DNA of 64,000 nt from Siphonodentalium dalli. Lineage: Eukaryota > Mollusca > Scaphopoda > Gadilida > Siphonodentaliidae. Positions 29,774-42,385 of the stretch are shown piece after piece; position 1 is the stretch's first letter; each line of letters starts with the position of its first letter. Made by a program: the position numbers and the translations under genes. The stretch lies in NCBI GenBank assembly GCA_032622095.1, contig CP136066.1, positions 98,789,319 through 98,853,318 of the forward strand, written 5' to 3'. The notes beneath the pieces are model-generated. The model was not told where the DNA came from and ran no database searches. It was given only the letters and a program-made list of their open reading frames with translations.

Positions 29774-30230
29774 TTAAAGGTACTCAATCATGAATCTGAT
29801 CAGAGGGTCCCTATATCATCAAGATACAACAACATTTCTTCAAAATGCACTTTTGATATCAGAATCGATTAATTGCAACAAAATAATGTTAACCACTGTC
29901 AACTGTGGTAACAAATTTCCCAAAACGTGTTATTTATCAACATTTTGTTTTACGAAATATGGCCGTATTATCACTTAGTATTCACAAAATTTGGCCGTAT
30001 TATCACTTGTTTTTAAAGTTATCCATCTTCATCCGCAATTTTGACCGAGATCATCCATTTGATGGCATGTTTCTGGGCCACAAACAATTGAAATAACAAA
30101 CTTCAAAGATCGATATCTGATCACTCTGAACTTTGATGGGTGGGTTCCTCGACTCGAATCAAATATTTTTTACCCCCTAAGCCAAAGAAATAGAAATATA
30201 GGAGCGTTAAATCATATTGAGTACCTTTAA
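29774..30230. mobile_element. TTAA-F element
   Basis: TTAAAGGTACTCAATC at the left is mirrored by CATATTGAGTACCTTTAA at the right, so TTAA bounds both ends. The interior carries TTATCCATCTTCATCCGC and CTTTGATGGGTGGGTTCCTC, shared with five other copies here. Confidence 0.7.
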
Positions 30231-31140
30231 AATAAAAACTGCTATGCATTAAAGACATGATTGGCGACATAGGTTCCTGGCATTATTTGACACCAATTAA
30301 ATTAATCAGCCTGATGGTTCATATGAAACTTTTACCAGAATGATCATTATAAACTGACCCATGTGATGAGAGAGGGAAATGAATAGGTTCTTTTAAAATG
30401 TAACAATTTTATTGTGGTTGTACAATTTTATAGTGCTTATAAACTTTTTTGATTAGTATATAATTTATTTTGATAAAATGTATCATACTTTGATGCTTCT
30501 TTAGTCATATCTTCCAACCAATTAACAACCAACAAAATGTTTCTTTCATATTTTGAAAATGCCCCATTTGATTTTACATCAGAATAGTTTAATTTCCTAA
30601 TTGTCTGCTCACCAGGTGAATAAGGGATCTTGTCAAATTACAAACAGAAATTCCACCAGAGAACAGAGTTTTTTCTCTGCTCAAAAACACCCGTCTCCGC
30701 TTTTGAAATTTAAATGCGCACCAGAGTTTTTCCCTTCGGTGTAAACTCCGGTGGTAATTACAGCAAACTCCGCCCAAATTGACAGAAACTCTGCTGTGGC
30801 AAGAGCAGAAACTCCGATGAGGTCAGAGCTGAAACTGGAGCAGTAAATTCAGCTGTTAAAAACATGAAAAACACTTGCAGTCAATGTAAGTTTTAACATA
30901 ACATGTAGGCTTCACAAAGTCTCACAAGAGGATTGGAAAAAATATTATAATAAATAATATAAAAGCAAATTGTTATGAATGGTTTTTGCATTCTGTTTGG
31001 CTGCAGACTGCTATGCTTTTCTGATGGAATCCTACTGACGGACTATCGATGAATAATCATAGATCTGTGACTATTCTTTTTTCTATTTATGGTAACAGAC
31101 TCACTGTGCACAATCAGATTAACACCTGAACACAATTCCA
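30231..31140. other. intergenic, no recognised feature
   Basis: It contains several AACTCCG/CGGAGTTT-like inverted motifs around 30660-30850 that could be a decayed element. No gene was found. Confidence 0.3.
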
Positions 31141-32745
31141 ATATGAAACTATGTTGTCTATTATTTGTTGCAATACTGGTACATGTATATCATTAGATTT
31201 AGTGATGAATTTTAATGACTGTGTCCTATCCTAGTTATCCAATGTATGTCCATTTAGTTTGGCAAGCGGAGAGTCATAATTTTTAAGTGAATGATATAAC
31301 TTCCTTTTCCATTTTGATTTGAAGATAGAAAATTTAGCTTCTCAATTTGCCGAAATGTCTGTTAACCATGGATTTATAGAAATATATGCATGAATCATAG
31401 AGAGATGGTGTTAATTGCAACTAATAGCATATATATTTAAACTCCCCTGGCATCACCAAAAGTAATGTAATAAATGTCTTTTCATTGACTATGCCAAAAT
31501 AGTGGTCCTCCGCTTAAAATACTATTTTGGCACAGTCTAACTCCAAACATAATTTGTAGTGCCGCTTACCAAATATACCAATGGCAAAAAAGATCATTTG
31601 GCAATTATTTTGGCAAGTGGGTTTTTGATTATATTTGATGTGATCTATCTAGTCATAAAACATCATCAAAGGTGGATTACCTGTTACATGTGTCAACTTG
31701 CAGACAATACAAAGGGAAACGTACCGATCACAAAATCTATCATCCTGGCGGTCAGCAGTGATATGACAGAAAGTGACACATGTACAGTAATTCTCTAATT
31801 AATCGATTCCGTAACCACAGCAGAATTATGGGTAACTTTTCAGGATTTAGTCGGAAATATGGCGAGTTGCCATTCATCGGAAAGCTCTCCCCTGAGAGCT
31901 TTCCAATGAATGGCAACAAGCCATATTTCCGACGAGCTTTCCGATGAATGGCAACAAGCCATATTTCCGACTAAATCCTGAAAAGTTACCCATAATTCTG
32001 CTGTGGTTACGGAGTCGATTAATTAGAGCATTACTGTATGCAATCTTCTTGAGTTTTCGCAAAACGGTAATACCTTCATGCTGTCATAATCAAACTTTCT
32101 TCAGACAGTTACTCAACAATGGTTAAAATATGAGAGTCAGAAAAAAGCGATGTTCTGTAAAGTTTACATTAAGGCATGTATAATTTGTAATTGGCTCTCA
32201 AGGTGGATTACATCACAGTTCAGGAAACAGCAAAAGGTAATTATAAAAATATTTTTACAGTTAATCCCTTTGTTCAGGTCAAATCATTGTAACAATGCAT
32301 ATTACTGGCGACATTGTATACCACGTATTTATGATGTAGGTGTTTTATGAAAATAGGTTAATCAGACAAATGTGAATGGTGAACGACTGATTTATTTGTA
32401 ACTCTGCTTTATTACCAACAAGGATACAGGATGAAATAATATGTACTAGTATGCTTTGATGACCGATACTGCATGTTAGTTTAATGACTGCCTAGCAATA
32501 TTAAACTTAATTTCCGGGTGTCGATCAGATATTGCTTCTTTGATATATATCAATAATACTAACTTGCTTTATAGCTCAGTTTTAAAGTATTTAAAAAAGG
32601 TGAAAAAATTTGAATTTCCTTAAATTTCCCCAATTATACCCTAAATTAAATTTGGCAAATCATTTTGTAAATAAGCAAAACAAATTTCATTTGGCAAAGA
32701 TTTTTGCAATAGAAATTTTGGTCCAGTGCCACTCCAAAGCATGCA
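31140..32745. repeat. segment collinear with ER introns at 55.7-60.5 kb
   Basis: 31170-31560 matches 55730-56840 (TTGCAATACTGGTACATG, TTTAGTTTGGCAAGCGGA, AACCATGGATTTATAGAAAT, ACTCCCCTG.CATCACCAA). 32045-32745 matches 58872-60450 (CAAAACGGTAATA, ATGTTCTGTAAAGTTT, CTCTCAAGGT.GATTA, TATTACTGGC.ACATTGTATA). Order and strand are kept. The ER exons are absent here. Confidence 0.6.
31785..32036. mobile_element. TA-B MITE with a duplicated arm segment
   Basis: TA-flanked. The stretch GAGCTTTCC.ATGAATGGC...CCATATTTCCGAC occurs twice in direct orientation (about 31896-31934 and 31935-31971), so the hairpin has three arms. Confidence 0.8.
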
Positions 32746-33692
32746 TTACGCATATATAAGTGATCTCTTGACTTTTTTAGCTCTGGAAAAAAGTCAGAGC
32801 CTTCTTTAAAAGTTGATATCTGACGGTCGATACCTCCCATGAATGAGCTCAAAAGGTTCAATCTCATTATTTTTATATATAGAAAACATACAGATTGCAG
32901 TTTTTATTACAAATTTGATGCTTTCTTCAAGTTTACTGGTTGTATTTTTGAAGCGACTCATCGTCTTCAGTTGTCAGAAGCTATAAGCAATATTTTAAAT
33001 ATAAATTTGTCACTTTATAAGTGTTTTGTCCTGTATTGACTGTCACAGTGAGTAGCACAGTGTGTGTGCCATTTCTGTCCATAACCTTCACGGAAGATAT
33101 ATAGTCCACAACATATTTTGATTATAAACACTCATAGGTCCATAGCTGTGTGTGTTTGTTTAATTACTTTTTGATGGATGTAACCAGTGAACAGCCATTG
33201 TGATTGAGCCCCCTCCCATGGCGCCTGACGCATGAATATTACTATAGACGAGCATCATTTTTATCACGCAACAACCCAATTATTGAAAACTCCCCACCAC
33301 TGTCATCATTTCACAACTTCATCTGTCCCCCTCCTGTCTTCTAGTTTCTCATTCCCCCCTCTCTCTATCTCTCTCTTTCTCTCTCTGCCTCCTGCTATCC
33401 CTAACACTATCTTCTCCTTTTTTTTCCATCCCTAACTCAAATTCAGTTTTATATCTCCATTTCTCCTAAAACCATTATTTCCAACCCTTCCCATCTGATC
33501 TATACCCCTCCCTCACTTATTGGGGACGGGGCATGTCACCAAAGAGGAGAAGACTTCATATAAGCCCTCATGCATGTTTCTGATACTCGTTTCCATACAT
33601 TAACTCTTCTATTTTGCATATATATACATCTGTATATTATGTTATTTGTTTGGATTTGGAAATAAAAATATGTTTACACTAACTTTTTTACA
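32746..33692. other. intergenic with CT-rich tract
   Basis: A (CT)n-rich stretch lies at about 33345-33425. It is followed by a transcript-like 3' end with AATAAA near 33660 and AAATATGTTTACACTAAC, a tail also seen at about 39905 inside the Helitron. This may be a retroelement 3' end; no reading frame supports it. Confidence 0.3.
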
Positions 33693-33824
33693 GACTGACC
33701 TTGTAAGCCAGTGAATTCCATTATATATGCGAGGCTCCCTATGGGAGACTCGCATATGTAAGAGAATGCACCACCACATGATCTTAATGCTGCACAAGCG
33801 CAGCTCCTGTCATTAAAGGGTTAA
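33693..33824. mobile_element. half of a TTAA-A element
   Basis: The second hairpin plus right end CATTAAAGGGTTAA; it begins in the inter-hairpin spacer GACCTTGTAAGCCAGTG. Confidence 0.7.
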
Positions 33825-34097
33825 AGCTATGATGCAGAACACTGCTGGGGTGATTGCTCATGAGTTATAGAAAATGGTCTCAATATCCAAATTGGCAGCT
33901 CACAATATAATTCTTATATATGTGTTTTATGCAACTAAGAATTGCCCCAAAAAACTAACTTTTTCTCAGAAAATTACCCAATTCTTGCACTAAAGTGTTC
34001 CAGCTTTTCATTGAGGCCATTATTTTGAAGAGATCGCTTTATTTTTTGAAAGATTTAATTTTTGAAAAATTTGCCTAGTTATTTACTCTCTCTTTAC

Positions 34098-34540
34098 CAA
34101 GCCTGAGTTTAGTGCGTCTGTCATTTGCAGAATGAGGTCCCCAGAGGGTGAATTTAGTGACGCTACCCCACACAGCAGGTTAGCATCACCAAATTCACCC
34201 TCTGATGACCTCCTGCTTAGGCCTCACCTTCTAGGAAATATCTATAGTAATAAATTAACATTGTTTTTAGTTACTTTTTCCCTTCTGGGAAGTTTGTATA
34301 TCCCCTAATTTGCAGAATATAAATTGCATAATTGAGCTGACTTTTGGGTGAACATGACCAACTTCAACTGGTGAACTTCAATATGATCCTGGGTCTCCCA
34401 CAGCAGTTGAGGGCCTAAGCAGATTGAGGTCCCCAGCGGGTGAATTTGGTGATGCTGCCCCACTATGCGGGATAGCATAACTAACATTACCCTCTGGGGA
34501 CCTCATACTGCAAATGACAGACTCACTATAGTCAGACTTG
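34098..34540. mobile_element. hAT-like family C element, long form, inserted in TTAA-D
   Basis: A perfect 8-bp duplication CTCTTTAC (34090-34097, 34541-34548). The inverted ends are CAAGCCTGAGTTTAGTG / ACTATAGTCAGACTTG. The sequence to its right is a TTAA-D element whose left tip was hit. Confidence 0.85.
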
Positions 34541-34752
34541 CTCTTTACTAAATACGTATTGACAAGTAGTTCCCTTAGGAAATGTTCAGATAGTAAGTTC
34601 AACAAATAACCATATTATCTGAACATTTCCCACCAAAAAATAGAAATTCTTCTATACATGTGTCATCTGTCGTCTATATTTCGTGAACATCCCTCTAAAT
34701 GGATATTATTTTTTTAAACTGGGTGGGAGAATCCATTTAGTAAAGAAGGTGT
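34541..34752. mobile_element. TTAA-D element, inverted, left tip interrupted
   Basis: CTTTACTAAATACGTATTGA to GAGAATCCATTTAGTAAAGA is family D in inverse orientation, with ATTATCTGAACATTTCC inside. Confidence 0.65.
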
Positions 34753-35178
34753 CAACACTGGAATAAACAATACCTGCACCATCTTAAAGGCCGACTTAAT
34801 TTTCGAGTCCCCCAGATCACATTATATACAACATATTCCATATTATATACTAGTACCATATGAAAGAGGAAGCTCCAATACATTGTATTATCAACTTATC
34901 CAGTCGAATAAACCGTGAACATGTTGTTTCTGTCAAGGTACCTACGTGTGTTATGTGCTTAATTTCGATCTGGTCTGTACTGCCAGTTTATTATTCTCAA
35001 TGGAAGAGGAATAACTCTTAATTATCTCTTAGATGTGAATTTTGATGCATTATGGGGTAAATAAAGGGGAAAGTCTTGGGGTGAATCTGATCATGTCTAT
35101 CACTTGGTAGACACTCCTCGCTGTTCCGTATTGTGGTGGAATACATATATTTTTGATTGCTCTTCCAAGTGGTATGTA

Positions 35179-35388
35179 CAGTAATGCTCTAATTAATCAA
35201 CGTCTTAACCACAGCAGAATTATGGGTAACTTTTCAGGATTTAGTCGGAAATATGGCTTGTTACTATTCATTGGAAAGCTCTCAGCGAGAGCTTTCCGAT
35301 GAATGGCAACAAGCCATATTTCCTGAATCCTGAAAAGTTACCCATAATTCTGCTGTGGTTAAGAGGTCGATTAATTAGAGCATTACTG
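35179..35388. mobile_element. TA-B long-hairpin MITE
   Basis: TA-flanked; CAGTAATGCTCTAATTAATC and its exact inverse at the right end. Confidence 0.88.
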
Positions 35389-35816
35389 TACTATGGAATA
35401 TGTTCTGTATAATGTGTTCTGGCCATTCAAAAATTAAGTGGACCTTTAAATTTCACTTATACCCATTTTAACAAAGAATCATTGCTGAACTACATATAAC
35501 CCTAAAAGCATTTTTTTTTTTAACAAAAAAAAAAAACATTGAGAATTTCTAAACAAAATGAGATACTTCCCTTTTGAGCGAGCTTGAATGAAAAACACAA
35601 CACAGGTGTTAAATTATTCTCACCTGTGGGTGGACAGGTTAATTACATACAGGTGGAGATCACAGATAGCAGGGTATTTAGCCTACTTAAAACCCCAGAA
35701 GCAATGTAGTTATTTAAATTTAATGGAGGATATCAGCTTAATGCTTCATTAATGTTCATATGATACATCACTAATTTTGACATGCTCTAATTTAAAGTTA
35801 TGTGGTACACTCCACT

Positions 35817-35839
35817 GGGGGGGGGGGGGGGGGGGGGGG
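35817..35839. repeat. homopolymer run of 23 G
   Basis: Uninterrupted G tract after TCCACT. Its true length is uncertain because such runs are prone to sequencing error. Confidence 0.85.
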
Positions 35840-35974
35840 TAACATGTGAATAGACAATAATATTCCTTAAAGTAATATTTTCACTAGTTGTCATTCTTGT
35901 ACATGAATTATATGTATCGACTCTTGTAGTTGTAACAAATCATTGCTGTTTTTTTATGAAACGTTTGTCCCAAA

Positions 35975-36387
35975 TTAAAGGTACTCAATCCGAAATGACA
36001 GTCCTAAGATACAACAACAACATTTCTTAAAAATATGCTTTAGTTATCAGAATTGATTTAATGCAACAAAATAATGCTAACCACTGTCAACTATGGTATC
36101 AAATTTCCCAAAATGTGTTATTTATCAACATTTTGTTCAACAAAGTATGGCCGTATTACCATTTGAGTATCACGAAATTTGGCCGTATTACCACTTGATT
36201 TTAGAGTATCCATCTTCATCTGCAATTTTCTGGGTAACAAATAATTGCACATCTCGAGAAATAACAAACTTCAAAAATTGATTGATCACTCTGAGCTTTG
36301 ATGGGTGGGTTCCTCAACTCGAATCAAATATTTATTATCCCTGAAGCCAAAGAAATAGGAGCTTTAATTCAGATAATGCATCTTTAA
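35975..36387. mobile_element. TTAA-F element
   Basis: TTAAAGGTACTCAATCCG at the left. The right end has changed to AATGCATCTTTAA. Internal motifs are as in the copy at 29774. Confidence 0.65.
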
Positions 36388-36758
36388 GTAGTAAATAATT
36401 AACAATTCTGTGTAGTTCAGATGTCGTGTTTTCTGAAACGGTACGATTGGCTTGATTGGAGTTATTGGCACTATTAGTTGAATGCAATATTCTTTTAGTG
36501 GACAAGGTGCCCATGCAGGATTTCACTCTGCCGGTGGCCAAATGGGTCAATTTTGTTTAAATATGGCTAAAGAAATTTTCATTTTCAATTTAAAAATTGT
36601 GGCTGGAAAGATCGCAGGGTAGTCAATCACATGCTTTATGAACAACCTACGATATCATGATGTATGACGACATCGCAATCGTGTGAACAAACTATCCATT
36701 ATCTGGTTGGGCCCCGATTCCTCCACTTACGATTGTATCGTGGTCGTCTGAACGTTCA

Positions 36759-36835
36759 CTAATAGACCATTCCAATGTATACTTTTATAACTGAGTGGTA
36801 TAATCCATTTAGTACTAGGGTTAATTGGGAGGGGC
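36759..36835. repeat. fragment of TTAA-D
   Basis: AATAGACCATTCCAATGTAT and AATCCATTTAGTACTAGGGT, ending with TTAA. Confidence 0.5.
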
Positions 36836-36964
36836 AAGAGTTTAGTTGTGCCTCTGTTTCACTAGCTGACCTCATTTGAACGAACCTCAATCACGATTAT
36901 CCAAGGATCCTCCACAACAATTATGAGTTCAATCTGCCAGGTAATTTTAGAGAAGATGTCACCT

Positions 36965-37208
36965 TCAATAATTACTTGATTTAGAGTTATCCATCTTCAT
37001 CAGCAATTTGGTCCGAGACCATCTTCTTGTTGACTGTTTACTGGGCCACTTAAAATTATCGGTGGTGAAAAATAATAGACTTCAAAAATCAATATCTGAT
37101 CACTCTGAGCTTTGATGGAAGGGTTCCTCGACTTGAATCAAATATTTTTTACCCCCGACGCCATGAAATAGCAATTTGCAAGCGTTAATTCGGAGTATGC
37201 ATCTTTAA
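36965..37208. repeat. partial TTAA-F element
   Basis: GATTTAGAGTTATCCATCTT through GAGTATGCATCTTTAA. The left end is missing. Confidence 0.55.
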
Positions 37209-37425
37209 CACTCCTGTTCACAAGATATTATAGTTTGTTTTATCAAATGTGTTTAGTTTGTGCAATAGATCTTCAGTAAAATGTAATTTCAAGCAAAATG
37301 TTTGCACTCATGACCTATTATACATAAACATGTAACCCAAATGTAAATAAACATAAACACAAATTTATAATTACCATGTTGTTTGCATTGTTCATAAATG
37401 GCCAGATTTAGTGTACAGTACCCCT

Positions 37426-37679
37426 TTAACCCTTTCTATACTAAATACTCATTGATGAGAAGTTCCCTTAGGAAATGTTCAGATATGTCGTTTATTGACC
37501 ATATTGTCTGAACATTTCCCACCAATGAATAGGAATCCTTGCGCAGCTGTATTAATATCTATTCGCTTGTTTGTCGTCTACTTAATTTTTCTGGACACCT
37601 CTCCAAATGAATAATAGATCATTCCGGTGTATACTTTTATAACTGAATAGGAGAATCCATTTAGTACAGAAAGGGTTAA
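37426..37679. mobile_element. TTAA-D element, complete, inverted
   Basis: TTAA ends with CCCTTTCTATACTAAATACT and ATTTAGTACAGAAAGGG. The small hairpin GGAAATGTTCAGATA...TGTCTGAACATTTCC is inside. Confidence 0.78.
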
Positions 37680-37694
37680 TATAAATAGTAATGG

Positions 37695-37862
37695 TATACA
37701 GGAGCTGCGCTGGTGCAGCATTAAATATCATGTGCCAGTGCATTCTCTTATATATGCAAGTCTCTCATATGGAACCTCACATATATAAGAGAAATTTTGA
37801 GAATGCATTGGCTAATTTGGCTTACAAGGTCAAGGTAAATATTGTAAGGCCAATGTGTTCTA
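37695..37862. mobile_element. TTAA-A element, left part (split by the Helitron)
   Basis: It runs from CAGGAGCTGCGCTGGTGCAG to GGCCAATGTGTTCTA. Its continuation is at 41125-41211. Confidence 0.8.
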
Positions 37863-38014
37863 TCTATATCTATATTTGCGAATGTCTGTCTGTCTGTCTG
37901 TCTGTGTTCTATAGAAATTTACAGGGGACCATCTAGATGATGCCAAAGGGGTCTACTAGGAGTAGCTTTTTACGAGAAAGATAATGGTCGGGGTTAGAAT
38001 TTTCTAAAGTGACG

Positions 38015-39480
38015 CCGTTGTTGTCAGGGGCAGAAAAGGGGGAGGGGCAGAAAAAAAAATTGTCGCCGATTGCCACCAAACTTATATATAATCATCCCCA
38101 TAATATGAGGAATGTAATGGCGTGGTTTAAATATGGCAAAAGTCGCGCCGATCGCGTCAGAGGTGCCCGGAAGGGGGGGGCAAATTTTTTTTCTGTCGCC
38201 GATTGCCACGAAACTTACATATAATTATCCCCATGCTATGAAGAATCCAACGGTGTGGTTTAAATATGTCAAAAGTGGCGTCGTTTGAGTCAGGGATGAA
38301 CAGAAGGGGAGAGGGGCACCAAAATTGATAGAAATAATTTTAGCGCCGATGTCCACCAAATTCCACCAAATTGATATATATTCTTCTTCGTGATACAAGG
38401 AATCTAATTGTGCGATTTAAAAACGCCAAATTGTTGTTTTTAGATTAGAGATTGGGAGGGGGTGGGCAATAAATTTGATAATACGTCCCCCGATTGCCAC
38501 CACACTTATACAATATCTTCCCCATGGAATGAGGAGTCTAATGGTGTGGCTTTTATCTGTTAAATGTGGCCTCATTCGAGTCAGGGTTGCATTGAAAGGG
38601 ACATGGGCACTAAAATTGATGCACAATTTTTTTAGCGCCAATTTCCACCAAATTGAAACACGTTCTTATCCATGATACGAGGAATCTAATCGTGATTTAA
38701 AGATGCCATTAGTGGTGCTGTTTGGGTGAGAGATGGAGAGGGGAGGGATTGGCACCAAATTTGATAAAAAAAATTGTTTAGTCGCCGATTATCACCAAAC
38801 TTATAAACAACTAGAATGCACTCAGAGAGATGCCAACGTGCGCAAAAATGTAATAAACAATAATTAAAAAAATAATTTCACTGTATTTTACTGAAACAGG
38901 GAATCCCGACAAATGGCGATATCGGCGACAAACAAATAATCGAAAACAACACATAAAATAAACATAGCAAAAACGCGGCACAGTAAAAATGTCAGAACGC
39001 CACAAGGTTTTACGTCGTTTTTGGTGACGTCATGGAGTGAAACGGAGTAGGGTGACACCAACCTACGAATCTGTCTGATCGCCATACTGTTGCGCGAGCG
39101 CACGTAATAATCTCCATGATATCAGGAGTCTAATCGTGTGGTTTAAGGATGTCACAAGTGGGGCCATTCGAGTCAGTGGTAGGGACACACACAATTATAT
39201 CTATATGTTTAGTGCCGATTTCTACCAGATTGATACATATTCTTCTTGGTGCCATATGGGTGAGAGATATGGGGACCTTAAATTTGATATAATATGTATA
39301 GTCGCCAATTTTCTCCAATTTCATATATATGCATCTCTAATCTCCAATGAGTCTTAGTGTGTGCAGCTTGAGTCCGAAATAGGGACGGAAGGGTCACCAA
39401 AACTGATACAAAATATTTTTAGTACCAATTACCATCAAATTCAGACACGTTCTTCTCAAATGATACAAGAAATAAAATCG
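38015..39480. repeat. degenerate tandem array inside the Helitron
   Basis: Units of about 130-150 bp alternate between type a (CGATTGCCACCAAACTTATA) and type b (TCCACCAAATTGATA.ATTCTT), giving a higher-order period near 290 bp. Type a units start near 38067, 38198, 38491 and 38782; type b near 38350, 38636, 39215 and 39425. (GTCT)n-led copies of one boundary sequence lie at 37885-38014 and 39483-39632. Confidence 0.7.
38812..39110. repeat. insertion interrupting the tandem array
   Basis: Between CTAGAATGCACTCAGAGAG and GCGCGAGCGCACGTAATAAT the array pattern is lost and GC content rises. A small captured or inserted fragment is likely; its identity is unknown. Confidence 0.4.
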
Positions 39481-41124
39481 TGCTGTCTGTCTGTCTTTTT
39501 GTCTGTCTGTGTGCGTTCTATATATAACTGCACGCGGTACAATCGAGATGGCACCAAGGCGTTCTAAGACGGGTAACTTTTTGCAAGGAAGATAATGGTG
39601 CGGGTTAAAATTTTCAAAAATGACGCTATTGGTGGGAGGGAAAATTTAAAAAAAATGGTGAAATAGTTTTCTCGCTGATTTCCACCAAACGAATACATAA
39701 TCACCTTCGCAATATGGCGTTGTTCGAGTCAGCGTTGCATCAACAATTGAACAGGCAATTCATCATTGAGACCCAATCAAACCATGATGCAATATATATA
39801 CTAAGGAAATGGCCACCTATAAGACTTTGGCTTACTGCCAAATCCTTTTCTCTAATGTTAAATTGTTATCGTCCATATATTATGTATTATATGTGCTATT
39901 CTTGAGAATAAAATATTGTTTACACTAACAATTGATTTAATAAACCAAATTCCACCAAATTCATACACGTTTTTCTCTAATGATATAGCATGAATTGAAT
40001 CACATTTGGTGTAGTTTGCGTCACGGATGGCAAGCGGATATGCACTATCATAAGATTGCTATTCGCCGATATCCACATATAAGTTATATACAGTCACCAG
40101 GCCATCTCCATATAATTTTAAGTAGTTGGGCGTTCACATTTCACAATCCCGACATATGGTGACCCACATATAATAAGTCACTTGAACAATTATATCTTCT
40201 TAACAGTCATATTTATATGGGAATGGCAATCAAGGCATTCACACAATGATCTAGCAAACAGAGATAACTAGAAGAAGCATTAAACGTATATTTATCATTC
40301 TATTGAAGAGATACATATTATATTCGTGCAAACTGAGAGACCTCGAACCGTCAGAGGATTGCATATATATAATAACAAAATTTAGTATGTTCCATTCAAT
40401 ACAGTTTCCACAAAAAGTTACAATTTGTCAAGAGATATGGAAGGCCTGTTCAAAAATAGTGGTCACAGTGTGCAGTCAAATATAGCTTCTTCTGATATAC
40501 AAGAAAATGCAGTTAGTAGCACAAGACTTTTCAGGATCATACCAATACTGACATCTGACAAGGGTTTTAGAACAGACTCATCGACTGACATAAACAACTC
40601 AAAATCTCGCTCTGTGCCTGGCACGTGTAGCTGATATATATGCGCAGTAACATTTCGTTTAAACTAAGAATATTTAGTCAATATATAGCACCATGAACAG
40701 AGGTGTGCACCTGCAAATTTCTTTGAAACATCTGTATCTTCATGGAGATATGATAGCCAGGTGTCCTCGAGATCTTAATCCAACCCACTAGATTGATTGA
40801 TTCATCTCAATATGTAAAACCCAATTATCATCTTTTATCGCACTAATGTGTTTATGTATCATATTATAACGTCTAATGTATACGCAGTTGTAAATAAATA
40901 AATACTTCATTATTGGTGGAACGGATTAATCACGATAAACAGAATGACAATTGACAAGGTGAGCCACTACTTATATTCCATCACTGTAATAATCATGTTT
41001 TGTGATGCTATTTGAACATACAATTTATGAGAAAACGTATAACACTTTAAGCAAGAGCATTCTCTATTCCCAACAAATATCCACAACATACATTAACCTG
41101 GGCAACGCCGGGTAACCCTGCTAG

Positions 41125-41211
41125 TTATATATATACTCGCATATATAAGAGAATGCATTGGAACAGGGATTTTGCAAAATTTCAGGAAGCTCCAGTCATG
41201 GAAAGGTTAAC
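41125..41211. mobile_element. TTAA-A element, right part (split by the Helitron)
   Basis: It runs from TTATATATATACTCGCATAT to CATGGAAAGGTTAA and completes the hairpin begun at 37849. Confidence 0.8.
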
Positions 41212-41432
41212 TAAGGAGAACTACATCTAAAATGTTACTATATACCACACTGGCAACTACCACGAAGCCTGCACTGTCTGTGAACATACCGGCACCGGTA
41301 ACTATACAGCACAGACGATAACAACAATCCCTTCTCCCAACCAATTAGATCATACTCGGACACCTATGGACCAATCAGCATGAGGCTATAAGTGTGACTA
41401 TTTTCACAAAGAATCCGTCTCTAAATAAGCTA

Positions 41433-41597
41433 CAGTAATGCTCTAAGTAATCGACTTCTTAACCACAGCAGAATTATGGGTAACTTTTCAGGATTTAGTC
41501 GGAAATATGGCTTGTTGTCATTCATCACTGAGAGCTTTCCGATGAATGGCAACAAGCCATATTTCCGACTAAATCCTGATTACTTAGAGCATTACTG
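41433..41597. mobile_element. TA-B MITE, right arm shortened
   Basis: TA-flanked. The right arm lacks the GAAAAGTTACCC...GGTTAAG segment. Confidence 0.82.
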
Positions 41598-41691
41598 TAC
41601 ATATAGTAGCAAAATCGATAAGACTTATTTAAAGTCAAGTGGGATATCTCAACTTTTGTGATTCTTTCTCCAACTATATTCTTTTCCACAT

Positions 41692-42159
41692 TTAAAGGTA
41701 CTCAATCCGATCAGACGCTCCTAAATTACTATTTCTTTGGCTTCGGGGGTAAAAAATATTTGATTCGAGTAGAGGAACCTACCCATCAATGCTCAGAGTG
41801 ATGAGATATCGATTTTTGAAGTTTGTTATTTCTATTGTTTCTGGGCCCAGAGAAATATGCTGTCAAAAGGATGGTCTTGGTCAAAATTGCAGATGAAGAT
41901 GGATAACTCTAAATTCAAGCAGTTATTATTACCACTTGATTTTAGAGTTATCAATCATCATCCGCAATTTGTCCGTTTGACCATGTGTTTCTGGGCAAAT
42001 TATTAGTACACATCTCGAGAAATAACAAACTTCAAAAATCAATATCTGATCACTCTGAACTTTGATGGGTGGGTTCCTCGACTCGAATCAAATATTTTTT
42101 ACCCCCGAAGTCAAAGAAATAGTAATTTAGGAGCGTCTGATCGGATTGAGTACCTTTAA
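41692..42159. mobile_element. TTAA-F element, best copy
   Basis: TTAAAGGTACTCAATCCGAT and its inverse ATCGGATTGAGTACCTTTAA end the copy. The interior is a long imperfect palindrome (CTTTGGCTTCGGGGGTAAAA / TTTTTTACCCCCGAAGTCAAAG). Confidence 0.75.
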
Positions 42160-42385
42160 ATGGTATACAGATGTGCATTCCAGTGCTGCAGGGAAGTGAA
42201 AACAAAGAACAGTGTTTTGTAATGGTGATTTATATTGATGTGTAGGCAATATAACATAACCAATGGTTTAAAAAGCATTCAACAGTTTACATGTTGTAAA
42301 ATGGTTTATAGCACATGAACATTTAAATATAGCATCTCAAATACATGAATAGAATATCATGATTGCTCAACAAAGATGAGAGAGC

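Larger units (their letters stand above)
37863..41124 (+). mobile_element. non-autonomous Helitron, 3262 bp
   Basis: It begins TCTATATC and ends GGGTAACCCTGCTAG, with the short palindrome GGGTAACCC just before the 3' CTAG. It is inserted exactly between A (37862) and T (41125) with no target duplication, the Helitron rule. The host is a TTAA-A MITE whose halves rejoin cleanly. No Rep/helicase frame is present. The body is a tandem array (38015-39480) plus about 1.5 kb of unassigned sequence. Confidence 0.82.

Noticed and set aside
33232-33435. Ser/Pro/Leu-rich open frame
   Set aside because: It is a translation of a CT-rich low-complexity tract.
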